From assembly GCF_004360155.1 (NCBI RefSeq), contig NZ_ML178726.1:2734-66733 (forward strand): a DNA stretch of 64,000 nt, read 5' to 3'. The position numbers were made by a program, and so were the translations under genes. Source of the stretch: Paraglaciecola marina. Lineage in GTDB: Bacteria > Pseudomonadota > Gammaproteobacteria > Enterobacterales > Alteromonadaceae. Shown here one piece after another: positions 47,516 to 56,357 of this stretch (positions are counted from its first letter, which is position 1; every line of letters starts with the position of its first letter). A model generated the notes under the pieces. It was not told where the DNA came from. It did no database searches and worked only from the letters and a program-made list of their open reading frames with translations.

Positions 47516-49474
47516 ATGACAATAAAATCTAAAATAATTGCTCTGATCGCAGTCAGTGTAGTTCTTCCTTTGCTAATAATATCCTTAGTAATTATCAACA
47601 ATGTACGCTCAAATGCTTTGCTAGCTTTTGAACAAAAAAGCACCCACGAAATTGGGTTAGTAGATACTATGTTTTCCCATTTTCTTAATGGGTTAGCTGA
47701 AAACGCAGCATTTTTTGCCAGAGCAAATGCCCTCACAAATCTTAAGCCTGGAGACATTAAAATTTATACCGACCAACCGTCGTACATGATGACTCCTGAT
47801 AAAAACTCGCCTGCCGAGCAAATAGCGTTTGCCATGATGGATGATTTTGGTAAGTCACATCCAGAGCTGGCCTATATATGGTTAGGCAGCAACGATGGTG
47901 GATATTTGCAATGGCCTCCTTCTGTTGGCACGGCTAACTAAGACCCTAGAGAGCGTGGTTGGTACACTAAGGCCGTAAATAGTCAAAAATCGGTACGCAT
48001 TCCTGCCTATGCTGATGCATCGAATGGCGCGCCTTTATTAGATTATGTTCAAAGGTTTGACGGTAAAAATGGTTTTCATGGAGTTGTAGGAGTTGATGTA
48101 TCTTTAGCTAAGCTAACTGAAGTGTTAAAAGGCATGAAGTTTGGCGGTGAAGGCTATGTTGTTATGGTTGAAGATACCGGCGCGGTATTGGCCGCCCCAT
48201 CAGACCCGAACAACAACTTTAAACCTCTGTCTGAAGCTTCCAAGCCTTACCGTATGTTAAGTGATAAATCAGATTTGCAGGAGTTAAGCATAAAAGGCGA
48301 AACATGGCTTGCAAAAGTCTATACCTCACCTGATTTAGGCTGGAAATTTATAGGGTTAGTCCCAAGTAGAGTGGTATTTTCCAACGCGAACAAACTTATA
48401 ATAACTACCGTCATTATTGCTATTTTCATGGTGGCGATCTTTATCGTTATTGGTTATTTCTTAGCAAGTACCGCCATTCGACCAATTAACGTTATGGCCA
48501 ATCGCCTAACTGATATTAGCCATGGTGAGGGAGACTTAACCCAACGATTGTCGATAAACTCCAATGATGAGTCAGGGCAAATGGCACAAGCTTTCAATCA
48601 CTTAGTTGAATCAATCGACAGTATTATTGGCCACACAAAGTCATCATGTGCTCAAATTAGCGATGTTGCAGATCAATCGGACACCCTGTCTGATGAATTA
48701 AGTGAAGTAGTTTCACATCAAGTCAAATCTGTTGATCAAGTATCAACTGCTTTTAATGAGATGGTTCAAACATCTAATGTAGTTGCCACAAACTGTACAA
48801 CAGCAGCTGAGGCTGCGGAGAATAGTGAAGAGCAAGTACAAGAAGGTAACGACTTAATCAAACAAACCATGGCATCGCTGCAAGGTTTGCAAGTTGAGAT
48901 AGACGAGTCAAACGATACAATGGGAGCCTTAGCAAAAGAATCTAGCAATATAGTTGGCATTTTAGACACCATTAAAGCAATAGCTGCACAGACCAACTTA
49001 TTGGCCCTAAACGCTGCTATTGAAGCAGCAAGAGCAGGAGAGCAAGGCAGAGGTTTTGCTGTGGTTGCTGATGAAGTAAGAACCCTTGCTGGACGCACCA
49101 CTGAAGCCACAGATGAAATTGACAAAATGCTCAATAATTTTCAGCAAAAAACCAATGCATCCGCAACCAAGATGAATCATAGCGTCGCAGTAGCGAAAAG
49201 CTCGGTAGACCTAGCAACTGAAACATCTGCAGTGTTCGAGAACATCTTAAAATCAGTTTTAGATATAAAGGGCAAAATGATCGAAATCAGTCTATCTGCC
49301 GAAAAGCAGCATCATGTAGCCGAAGAGATCAATACCAACGTAACCCAAATTCATAATGGCACGGTAAAATCAGACGCTTTGTCTAATCAAGTTTCCGAAT
49401 CAGCTACCACGTTAAATAGATTATCCACAGAATTACAAAGCATGGTGTCTCATTTTAAATCAAATGAGTCTTAG
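47516..49474 (+). pseudogene. Methyl-accepting chemotaxis protein with in-frame stop
   Basis: One continuous frame of 653 codons is interrupted by a single TAA at 47939-47941. Before it lie a TM helix (IIALIAVSVVLPLLIISLVII) and the start of a dCache-type periplasmic domain. Right after it [12 protein letters not shown] continues, where the family normally reads Y-D-P-R-x-R-x-W-Y, so the stop replaces that tyrosine. Downstream are the rest of the Cache domain ([14 protein letters not shown]), a second TM helix, HAMP ([19 protein letters not shown]) and the signalling tip ([20 protein letters not shown]). A restart at ATG 48134 would lose the first TM. No frameshift or other lesion was seen. 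It is either a recent pseudogene or a base error; readthrough cannot be excluded. Confidence 0.88.
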
Positions 49475-49590
49475 TGATTAAGGAGACATGGCAATTTAAA
49501 ACAAACTTTACGTAAGTCACAAAAGGTTAGCTTAGACGGATTAAAAACAAGATTTATGGTTACTTGGTTCGACTTAAGCACAGTAAACAT

Positions 49591-50076
49591 TTACTGAACC
49601 TTAAACTCGGCAGTAAAGTGATTTGATTGATTTAAAATATACGAGCTTTTCGCTAAGCCATGAGGGGCTACAAATAACTTTGTAGTATGCCTATATATAT
49701 CTTTCACTGCACCATTTACCAACTTAATTGCAGCAGTATTCGCAGGTATTTTTACTTCAGTAAAAAGCACTGAGGTCTCGTGTCCCAGATAAACTGTACC
49801 TTTCCCAAGTGGAATAACTTTACCTTTTACAGTCACTTGTAGTGTTTTATTTAAATGGGCCAAAACTTGCTGATTGAACTCCTCGGGTGTGGCGTATGGA
49901 GTATCAGAAAAATGCATTTTCACCTCTTTTCTAAATGCATCTAATGACGATTTTATGTGTAAGCTCCAAGTATTGTTATCTTGCTCGGTAAACGTCACCA
50001 CGGAATAGTCAAAACCGTGGGCTTGAACATTAAATGATAACCAAAAAACCACTATAAACAGTATGAATTTTTTCAT
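49591..50076 (-). CDS. Small exported protein, DUF6702-like
   Basis: The 161-residue protein has a signal peptide (MKKFILFIVVFWLSFNVQAHGF) and a mature part with VVTFTEQDNNTWSLHIKSSLDAF, FNQQVLAHLNKTLQVTVKG and KDIYRHTTKLFVAPHGLAKSS. The alternation of short strands suggests a small beta-sandwich, as in DUF6702 proteins that often start after an A-H-x-F/Y motif. No catalytic site was recognised. It is 115 bp downstream of, and co-directional with, the YHYH lipoprotein gene, so the two may act together at the cell surface. GAGGTG is its SD. Confidence 0.7.
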   Translation of the reverse strand: MKKFILFIVVFWLSFNVQAHGFDYSVVTFTEQDNNTWSLHIKSSLDAFRKEVKMHFSDTPYATPEEFNQQVLAHLNKTLQVTVKGKVIPLGKGTVYLGHETSVLFTEVKIPANTAAIKLVNGAVKDIYRHTTKLFVAPHGLAKSSYILNQSNHFTAEFKVQ

Positions 50077-50191
50077 ACTAAATACACCTCAATTAATTTA
50101 CGGGATATTGAAAAAAAACCTAAACCTTTCTAGTAAGGTTTAGGTTTTGTACTTGAATAAAACTATTTAAATAGAGTTTCATCACTCTATT

Positions 50192-51217
50192 TTATTCAGC
50201 CCAAGCTCCATAGAAACAATCTAGAAACTCATTACTTTCCAATGACAAAACATGATAATGATAACCACGGGTATCATCTGTATGGCCCCGACATTCATCT
50301 AGGTCAGTCGCTTCGTTATCTTCATCATCTAACTTCGCGTATAACCCATAGCCATCTAAGGCATAACCAATCATGGCAGAATGACCATCAGACTGTTCAA
50401 TACGGGTCGTCATGCCGGTATCACCATGATAGTGATAACCCAAACTATTGTTAACATGCCCCCCTGCATCATCTACTGGTGCTATTTGATATCCCGCCAG
50501 AATAATATCTATGTCAGCTGGATGATCAAACCTCACGCCATTAAATGCTAGGCCTCGCACGGTTGGGCCATAATCAACTCCTTGAACTTCTAAGGTTGGC
50601 CCATCACTAAGAACGACTGACTCGCTTTGTTTACTTGGGGTAATTGGAATTAAGTAAGACACCTGAGTACTCACCCACTCTGGCAAACACTGTGCACACA
50701 TATTAGTAAACTCATCTTCAATATTAGGATCGGCACCTTGGGCACATTGTTCGGCGGTTTCCATACGGCGCACAGAGCCATCATCTTCATACATCTTAAA
50801 ACCAGGGTCGTCGTAGTAAGTCGCAAGGTTTAAAATAAACTCACCATCAAGATCATTTATTTCACCATTATCAAACCATAAACCACCGTTTTCAGCAGTG
50901 TCATAAATGGTCTCTGGGCACCAAGGGCCCATATCATGTTCGGTTGCTGTGTGTTTAGAGGTAATTTCATAACATAATGTTTCTGTACCATCACTTAAAG
51001 AACAAGACACAGTATCAATACTGACATTTTCGCCGGTTAAAAATAAAGTAGCGTCTACATCTAAAACAAGCTCATCAGAGTCAACACTTGAGTCGTCAGT
51101 GCCACTATCAACGACAGTGTCTTCGACAACCGATGAATCGTCAGAATTACTATCGCTACAGGCCGCCATAAACAGACAAAATGTAATAGCACTTACTCGA
51201 ATTATTTTATTATTCAC
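50192..51217 (-). CDS. YHYH-domain lipoprotein
   Basis: The 341-residue protein from GTG at 51217 starts MNNKIIRVSAITFCLFMAAC with an MAAC lipobox. A TTG further upstream is less likely because GGGGAG lies 8 bp before the GTG. A Ser/Asp/Val-rich linker of about 45 residues (DDSSVVEDTVVDSG) tethers the globular domain. The YHYH domain has two motif copies, GGHVNNSLGYHYHGD and DTRGYHYHVLS, plus AFNGVRFDHPADID and AMIGYALDGYGLYAKLDD. Histidine pairs suggest metal binding. The function of YHYH proteins is not established. Confidence 0.85.
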   Translation of the reverse strand: MNNKIIRVSAITFCLFMAACSDSNSDDSSVVEDTVVDSGTDDSSVDSDELVLDVDATLFLTGENVSIDTVSCSLSDGTETLCYEITSKHTATEHDMGPWCPETIYDTAENGGLWFDNGEINDLDGEFILNLATYYDDPGFKMYEDDGSVRRMETAEQCAQGADPNIEDEFTNMCAQCLPEWVSTQVSYLIPITPSKQSESVVLSDGPTLEVQGVDYGPTVRGLAFNGVRFDHPADIDIILAGYQIAPVDDAGGHVNNSLGYHYHGDTGMTTRIEQSDGHSAMIGYALDGYGLYAKLDDEDNEATDLDECRGHTDDTRGYHYHVLSLESNEFLDCFYGAWAE

Positions 51218-51588
51218 ACCACTCTCCCCAATCAACGCCAAGAATTAAAGTCACAACTACAACCAAACACATAAGTAGTTTTTTCATGAAAAGGTGCTAG
51301 CAAAAATAGCAGCTAATTAAAAACTGAATACTTGATAGCAACCGATATCGAGGTTTACTCTAAAAGATAAAAAATAAAAGAATGTGGATAAAATGAGGAA
51401 GCGGCAATACTTTAATCGTTGTGTAAAAGTGTTTATCTATTTTACAGAATAAAAGTAGAGCATGACCTTTTACATTATAGATGAAGAAGATCATGCCCAG
51501 TTTTGAAAGTAAATGTGTTTGATAACATTGATAAAACAGCGGATAACGGAACTATTTCTAATTCCATATTTCTTTTAAAACTGACAAA

Positions 51589-52743
51589 TTACTTCCCTGT
51601 TAAGAATGATTGAATGCTGTCAAAACCTGTGCGGTATGCGAAGTAAATTCCAACATCATCAGCTCCTTCACCCAAATTTGCTTTCAGTCCGACTACAAAT
51701 CGCCCTTCTTCTGGCTCAGCTTCTTCATTGTCGTTAAGTTGCCATTCACCAACTAACAACAAACGGTCTTGATCTTCCAATCCTCCATATTCTTCAAATC
51801 TTAAATAACCAGCCCATACTTTACCTCTTGGAATGGAATTTTTATTAGTACGCATGTCTTTACCGTAATAACGATATTCGAGAATTGGTCCGTAGTAATA
51901 CACCACGGCATCTAAATCATCAGCCACTTTGTCTCTTGTTTTAAAACCAGCAATGCCTCCGACTGCAAAATAATCTTTCAACTCACCTTTATCATCATTC
52001 CAAAAACTCGTTGTAAGTTTGGTGTATACATCTAAGGAGCCTACAACATCATTAAATGTAGGTTTAGTTACACTAGTCACATCCTCATCGGCGGCGACAT
52101 CAGTATCGGTATTGTCACCGGCATCAACCTCTACTTCTGCCTCTTCGACAGGATCAACATCTACTTCTGATGAGCTATCCTCAGCATCAATAAACGAAGG
52201 GCTACTAGCCAAAAAACCACCTATCTCCCAATGAATAGGTGCTTTTTTACCAACAAGCCATCGTCCATCAAAACTAAATTGAGCTAAAGGAGATTGCTCA
52301 GTTAGCCCTTTATGTGTGCCATCATCTTCATAGGCGGAAGCAATGGCATATCCCACCATAAATTGATTAGTCCAACTAGAATACTCGGTAAAATCTGCAT
52401 TTTTCTTTTCTATTTCTTGTGGAGTGGGTTCATCTTTACAAATTTTTATGACTCTACTAATCCAATCGACTTTTTGTTGTTTAATCATATCTGTTGGGGG
52501 AGTAGGCTGAGGGAACTTTTTATTTGCAAAACTCTCAAGGTACACGTCGTCTTCAAGCTCTCCAGCAGAGCACAGCTTGAAACTCGGGATAAGCTTATCA
52601 ATCTCAGCGTCCACACAGCTCTTTTGTGTGTCATTTTTGCAATCAACTGTAAGTATGGAATTTTTTGACTCTTCAGCCTTATTCGGAAATGAAATGGCTA
52701 AAGACCCTAACGTTATAGCGGTGATTAACATCGACTTGTTCAT
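51589..52743 (-). CDS. Barrel-like outer-membrane protein with acidic insert
   Basis: The 384-residue protein from ATG at 52743 (GGAG as SD) has a signal peptide (MNKSMLITAITLGSLAISFPNKA). The mature N-terminus (25-110) carries four cysteines that may form disulphides (VDCKND, KSCVDAE, LCSAGE, KICKDE). From about 120, alternating strands (FMVGYAIASAY, LAQFSFDGRWLVG, IHWEIGGFLAS, FAVGGIAGFKT, YGPILEYRYYG) suggest a small beta-barrel. An Asp/Glu/Val-rich insert of about 40 residues (200-240; VDVDPVEEAEVEVDAGD) interrupts it. No named family was recognised. It is divergent from the papain-like peptidase gene, with 232 bp between. Confidence 0.7.
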   Translation of the reverse strand: MNKSMLITAITLGSLAISFPNKAEESKNSILTVDCKNDTQKSCVDAEIDKLIPSFKLCSAGELEDDVYLESFANKKFPQPTPPTDMIKQQKVDWISRVIKICKDEPTPQEIEKKNADFTEYSSWTNQFMVGYAIASAYEDDGTHKGLTEQSPLAQFSFDGRWLVGKKAPIHWEIGGFLASSPSFIDAEDSSSEVDVDPVEEAEVEVDAGDNTDTDVAADEDVTSVTKPTFNDVVGSLDVYTKLTTSFWNDDKGELKDYFAVGGIAGFKTRDKVADDLDAVVYYYGPILEYRYYGKDMRTNKNSIPRGKVWAGYLRFEEYGGLEDQDRLLLVGEWQLNDNEEAEPEEGRFVVGLKANLGEGADDVGIYFAYRTGFDSIQSFLTGK

Positions 52744-52975
52744 ATGAAGCTCCATTTATTGTTTTGGTAGATCAGTGCAACAACCATTCAAAACCTCTCA
52801 CTCGCTCGCTAGACTCTTAAATTATTCATGGATAACCATCACCAAAATATTTTTCACTGATATTTGTAGAACATTAAACCAATCAGAATCCGTAAACCTC
52901 CTGAGAGATAAACAACTCATAGAGCACTGCTGCAATATTAGTAACTGAAATTAAAAATATACCAAGGAAAAAACG
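52744..52975. other. Divergent promoter region between barrel and peptidase genes
   Basis: This 232-bp gap must hold promoters for the leftward barrel gene and the rightward peptidase gene. AAGGAAAAA before 52976 is the SD of the peptidase. No clear operator was seen. Confidence 0.4.
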
Positions 52976-53941
52976 ATGACTAAAAGTCAAGCCGTTGTAA
53001 CTAGAGACAAACCTAACAGCCAAATTAAGCCTTCAGCAGTGCAGTGTCACCATTCATTAATTTGTCGAAGAAGCTGGGCCAATCACGAATATAGTGGAAG
53101 TAAAAAACAAGTTTCTTTAGGTTGGCAACCAGATTTACCAGATTTAAGAGATCGAACCTTGAATAGCACAGAAGTATCAGGGCCATTGTCAGAGAGCGAT
53201 TCTATCATTCTTAAAAATTTACCTCTGCCAAGATGGGTTGACAATAGTGTCGATTGTTCACCAGTAGACGATCAAGGAGTTTTAGGGTCTTGCACTGCAC
53301 AAGCTGCCATTAACCTTTTAGAATATATGATGCGACGCTCAGGTAAAGAACATGTAGATCTTTCTAGATTGTTCACTTATAAAGTAACCAGAAACCTACT
53401 CGGATGGGAAGGAGACACCGGTGCATACATTCGTACCAGTATTCAATCAGTTGTTGCCTTCGGTTCGCCTCCAGAAACTCACTGGCCTTACGATGTCAAC
53501 CAATTCGAAGTAGAGCCAAGTCCATTTTTATACGCATATGCGGAAAATTTTAAAGCACTAAACTACGCTAGAATCGACCATTATGGCATTTCATCAGATG
53601 ATCTAATCCTAGCTATAAAAAGGGTGTTAACAGCCGGTTTTTGTATCAGTTTTGGCTTTACCGTTTATAGTTCGCTTTCCGGCGCAGCAGACGTACCTTT
53701 CCCGAGTACAATTGATAAAGTCAAAGGAGGACATGCGGTTCTGGCCGTTGGATATGATGACGACCATCAAACGCAAGATGGCAGAAATATACCCTCTATT
53801 ATATTCAAAAATTCTTGGGGGGTTGAATGGGGAGACCATGGGTATGGCTACTTACCTTTTGAATATATTACTGCTGGCTTAGCAAGAGATTTTTGGACCG
53901 TATTTAAAGTTGAGTGGCTACAAACCGGAAATTTCGGTTAA
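52976..53941 (+). CDS. Papain-like (C1 family) cysteine peptidase, cytoplasmic-looking
   Basis: The 321-residue protein has the full C1A active site: oxyanion Gln and nucleophile in DDQGVLGSCTAQAAINLL (Q100, C106), catalytic His in GGHAVLAVGYDDD (H253), and Asn in IIFKNSWGVEWGDHGYGYLP (N279). There is no signal peptide; the first 75 residues are polar and basic (SLICRRSWANHEYSGSKKQ) and may act as a short propeptide or targeting region. The enzyme could act in the cytoplasm or be exported by a specialised route. It is followed 174 bp later by a membrane-anchored serine hydrolase in the same direction. Bacterial C1 enzymes are uncommon outside effectors and predation- or conflict-related genes. 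Confidence 0.9.
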   Translation: MTKSQAVVTRDKPNSQIKPSAVQCHHSLICRRSWANHEYSGSKKQVSLGWQPDLPDLRDRTLNSTEVSGPLSESDSIILKNLPLPRWVDNSVDCSPVDDQGVLGSCTAQAAINLLEYMMRRSGKEHVDLSRLFTYKVTRNLLGWEGDTGAYIRTSIQSVVAFGSPPETHWPYDVNQFEVEPSPFLYAYAENFKALNYARIDHYGISSDDLILAIKRVLTAGFCISFGFTVYSSLSGAADVPFPSTIDKVKGGHAVLAVGYDDDHQTQDGRNIPSIIFKNSWGVEWGDHGYGYLPFEYITAGLARDFWTVFKVEWLQTGNFG

Positions 53942-54115
53942 TACACCAAGTCAAAAAGCTTAGTTTCAAAACTTTAATAACCGCAAAAAATAATTAACTA
54001 GGCTTAAATTTGACCAACGAAACACCTTTCATCTACTGTGTAAACAATCACAAACTGAATTTTGAAGTACTCAATACTAATTGAGAGAAAACGCCGAGTT
54101 ACAAAGGAATGATTT

Positions 54116-55567
54116 ATGGTAAGTATTTCAAACACCAACGAACAAGCCGCAACAACTAAAGATTCACTTTCAAAAAATAATTTGAAGCAAGCAGTAGTAG
54201 TTATTCATGGCATGGGTGAGCAGCGCCCAATGGATACTATTCGTGAGTTTGTTAACCATGTATTTAAACAAGATCCAAACCTTAAAGATCCTCATTTTTG
54301 GAATAAACCCAGTAGTGTGAGCGAATCTTTTGAACAACGAAGATTAACCACAAATAAACCTACATTGTCTTCTGGTAAAGAAAGTGTCTACCGAACAGAT
54401 TTTTATGAGTACTACTGGGCTCACCATACCGTCAATACAAAATGGGAACACTTTGTGGGCTGGTTTCTAACTCTTTTAGTTTGTCGCCCCAGAAAATATG
54501 ATGACCACCCTAACACTCTTAAGCCTTTATGGTTTGCACTCTGGGGGCTTATAATTCTTGCGGGTATGTCTCTAGTGGGCTGGGGAGCATTAGTCAATCA
54601 CATAGATGATACATGCAAAGAAGTGGGTCAAAGCGTGTTAATAGTAATTATTACTATTGGTGAAATTTTAGCGTTATGTGGATTAAATTGGCTTAAAAGT
54701 AAATTCACTAAATATTTTGGTGATGTCGCTAGATATGTAAGGGCGAACCCAGCAAATATTAATATCCGTCAAGCCATTCGCAAAGGCGGCATTGAACTTG
54801 TGGAACGTATCCATCAAAGTGGCGACTATGATCGTATAGTAATTGTAGGCCATAGCCTAGGCTCAATTGTCGCTTACGATATTCTGAATCATTTATGGGC
54901 GCGACATAATAAATTTAAGTATACCAAAGGTAATAGAAGCTTTACTTCGCCCTTATCTAAAGCCTCCATTGAATTACTAGAAGAACTACAAGAAATGACA
55001 AAAGTACTAGGCACTAGTAGCTTTAACCAGGATGCCTATCGAGCCAAGCAACATAAGTTATTTTGTGAACTTCGTGACAATGATAAAGCGAATAACTGGT
55101 TAGTATCAGACTTTATAACGCTGGGGAGTCCACTTACCTATGCTGATATTTTATTGTTTGATGACAATTTACAATTTACAAAACGCAAGCTAGATAGAGA
55201 ATACCCAACATCTCCACCAGTACCAGAAGCCGGAAATTGGTTCTACAAAGTTGGGAGTAGAAAATATCTTCATCATGGAGCCGTGTTTGCTCCAGTTAAG
55301 TGGACTAATATTTTTATGCCACATAAAAACTTTTTAAAAGGCGACCTAATATCTGGGCCAGTAGGTAAAAACTTCAGTTATGTGGATATTGAAGTTGATA
55401 CCTTAAGTATGACCCCACCTAGTAATTTGACCTCAACTCCAATTAAAGAATTGGAGTTAGATTATAAAAAGGTAAAAAATAGCTTTACGCATACCAAATA
55501 TTGGCAGTCATCTGAAATAAGTGATGAACATTTAGTTGAATTAAGAAAAGCACTTGCTTTGTTTTAA
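54116..55567 (+). CDS. Alpha/beta serine hydrolase with two internal TM helices
   Basis: The 483-residue protein opens with a polar stretch, then QAVVVIHGMGEQRPMDTI (oxyanion HG motif at 31-32). The nucleophile elbow is IVIVGHSLGSIVAYDIL (GHSLG 245-249, Ser247). FITLGSPLTYADIL probably holds the acid or a support strand, and YLHHGAVFAPVKW could carry the catalytic His. Two hydrophobic helices (138-160, 171-193) sit between the oxyanion loop and the nucleophile, an unusual insertion that would anchor the domain in the inner membrane. The class resembles uncharacterised lipase-like proteins. AAAGGAATG is the SD. It shares direction with the upstream papain-like peptidase. Confidence 0.82.
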   Translation: MVSISNTNEQAATTKDSLSKNNLKQAVVVIHGMGEQRPMDTIREFVNHVFKQDPNLKDPHFWNKPSSVSESFEQRRLTTNKPTLSSGKESVYRTDFYEYYWAHHTVNTKWEHFVGWFLTLLVCRPRKYDDHPNTLKPLWFALWGLIILAGMSLVGWGALVNHIDDTCKEVGQSVLIVIITIGEILALCGLNWLKSKFTKYFGDVARYVRANPANINIRQAIRKGGIELVERIHQSGDYDRIVIVGHSLGSIVAYDILNHLWARHNKFKYTKGNRSFTSPLSKASIELLEELQEMTKVLGTSSFNQDAYRAKQHKLFCELRDNDKANNWLVSDFITLGSPLTYADILLFDDNLQFTKRKLDREYPTSPPVPEAGNWFYKVGSRKYLHHGAVFAPVKWTNIFMPHKNFLKGDLISGPVGKNFSYVDIEVDTLSMTPPSNLTSTPIKELELDYKKVKNSFTHTKYWQSSEISDEHLVELRKALALF

Positions 55568-55877
55568 ACGGAACTATTGTGATTAAAGTGAATGTAGCCT
55601 CTTTAATTTTACCGTAGGTGTAATGATTAGCTGTTTTACTAGGAGTTTCTTCTCCATGATTTTTCGGTCATAGCGGTAGTGTTACGAAATGTGCGTTTCT
55701 CACAACTTAGGACTTAGTTGTTCAGCTCCACCACTTTAATAGCAGTGATAGCGGGTACTGATAATCCTAATAAGCAACGAAAATACTTTAAGTGCTTAGC
55801 ATTCCCCCAAAAAAAACGCCCGTGAAAAGTTTACATAGTTCGTATACTTTTTACGGGCGTCTCGTTTGTCCGATTAT
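55568..55877. other. Intergenic region with terminator
   Basis: A 310-bp gap between the serine hydrolase and the Pmp3-type gene (convergent). Its only clear element is the strong hairpin at 55816-55860. A short palindromic run near 55690-55750 has no obvious role. No ORF was supported. Confidence 0.4.
55816..55860 (-). terminator. Strong terminator of the Pmp3-type gene
   Basis: ACGCCCGTGAAAAGT (55816-55830) and ACTTTTTACGGGCGT (55846-55860) pair over 15 positions (one G-U), with a 15-nt loop. On the minus strand it runs into TTTTTTTTGGG. The leftward gene stop is at 55878. Confidence 0.85.
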
Positions 55878-56036
55878 TTAGCGTTTAGCTATAATCCATA
55901 CCGCGTGAATAATGCCTGGGATGTACCCTAAAATTGTCAGAAGTATGTTTAACCAAAAGGCTCCGCCTAGGCCCACTTGTAAAAATACGCCTACTGGAGG
56001 AAGTAAAATTGAAAAAATAATTCTAATTAAATCCAT
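55878..56036 (-). CDS. Pmp3/YqaE family membrane peptide
   Basis: The 52-residue protein from ATG at 56036 reads MDLIRIIFSILLPPVGVFLQVG, the PMP3 signature with the PPVGV block, followed by a second helix, FWLNILLTILGYIPGIIHAVW. Family members are two-helix membrane peptides that modulate membrane potential and cation leakage under salt or cold stress. The longer frame from 56126 is ignored because AGGAG sits just before the short start. A strong hairpin terminates it. Confidence 0.92.
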   Translation of the reverse strand: MDLIRIIFSILLPPVGVFLQVGLGGAFWLNILLTILGYIPGIIHAVWIIAKR

Positions 56037-56357
56037 TATTGAGCTCCTAAATGTTTGAGAAAGAAACGTGTTTTTACGCAACACATAGTAGCAAAAGCAA
56101 ATGCCATACCGATGTTTACTAACCACTCCTCCAATAGTGGTCTTTAGGAGCCATTCAAATATTAATCACTAAACAAAGCTTCTAATATTGCTAACCACTT
56201 AAATACACCTGCAGTTGTCGAGCAGGCCTCAAATAGGCCAAATGACTTGTTAAAACTATTAGCCAAGAATTGAGTGATTTTGAAAAAATATTACTTTAGA
56301 AGGCATTAAGAACAAGGCAAACTTGAACAACATCTAATTTTCAAGGATATGGACAAT
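56037..56357. other. Intergenic region before polysaccharide deacetylase
   Basis: A 320-bp gap between divergent genes. ACCACT (56122-56127) and AGTGGT (56136-56141) form a 6-bp hairpin of unclear meaning. Otherwise AT-rich; promoters for both flanking genes are expected. Confidence 0.35.

Noticed and set aside
47930-48134. Two separate chemoreceptor genes
   Set aside because: Both parts share one frame and together make a normal MCP; a single TAA is the only break, so they are one gene.
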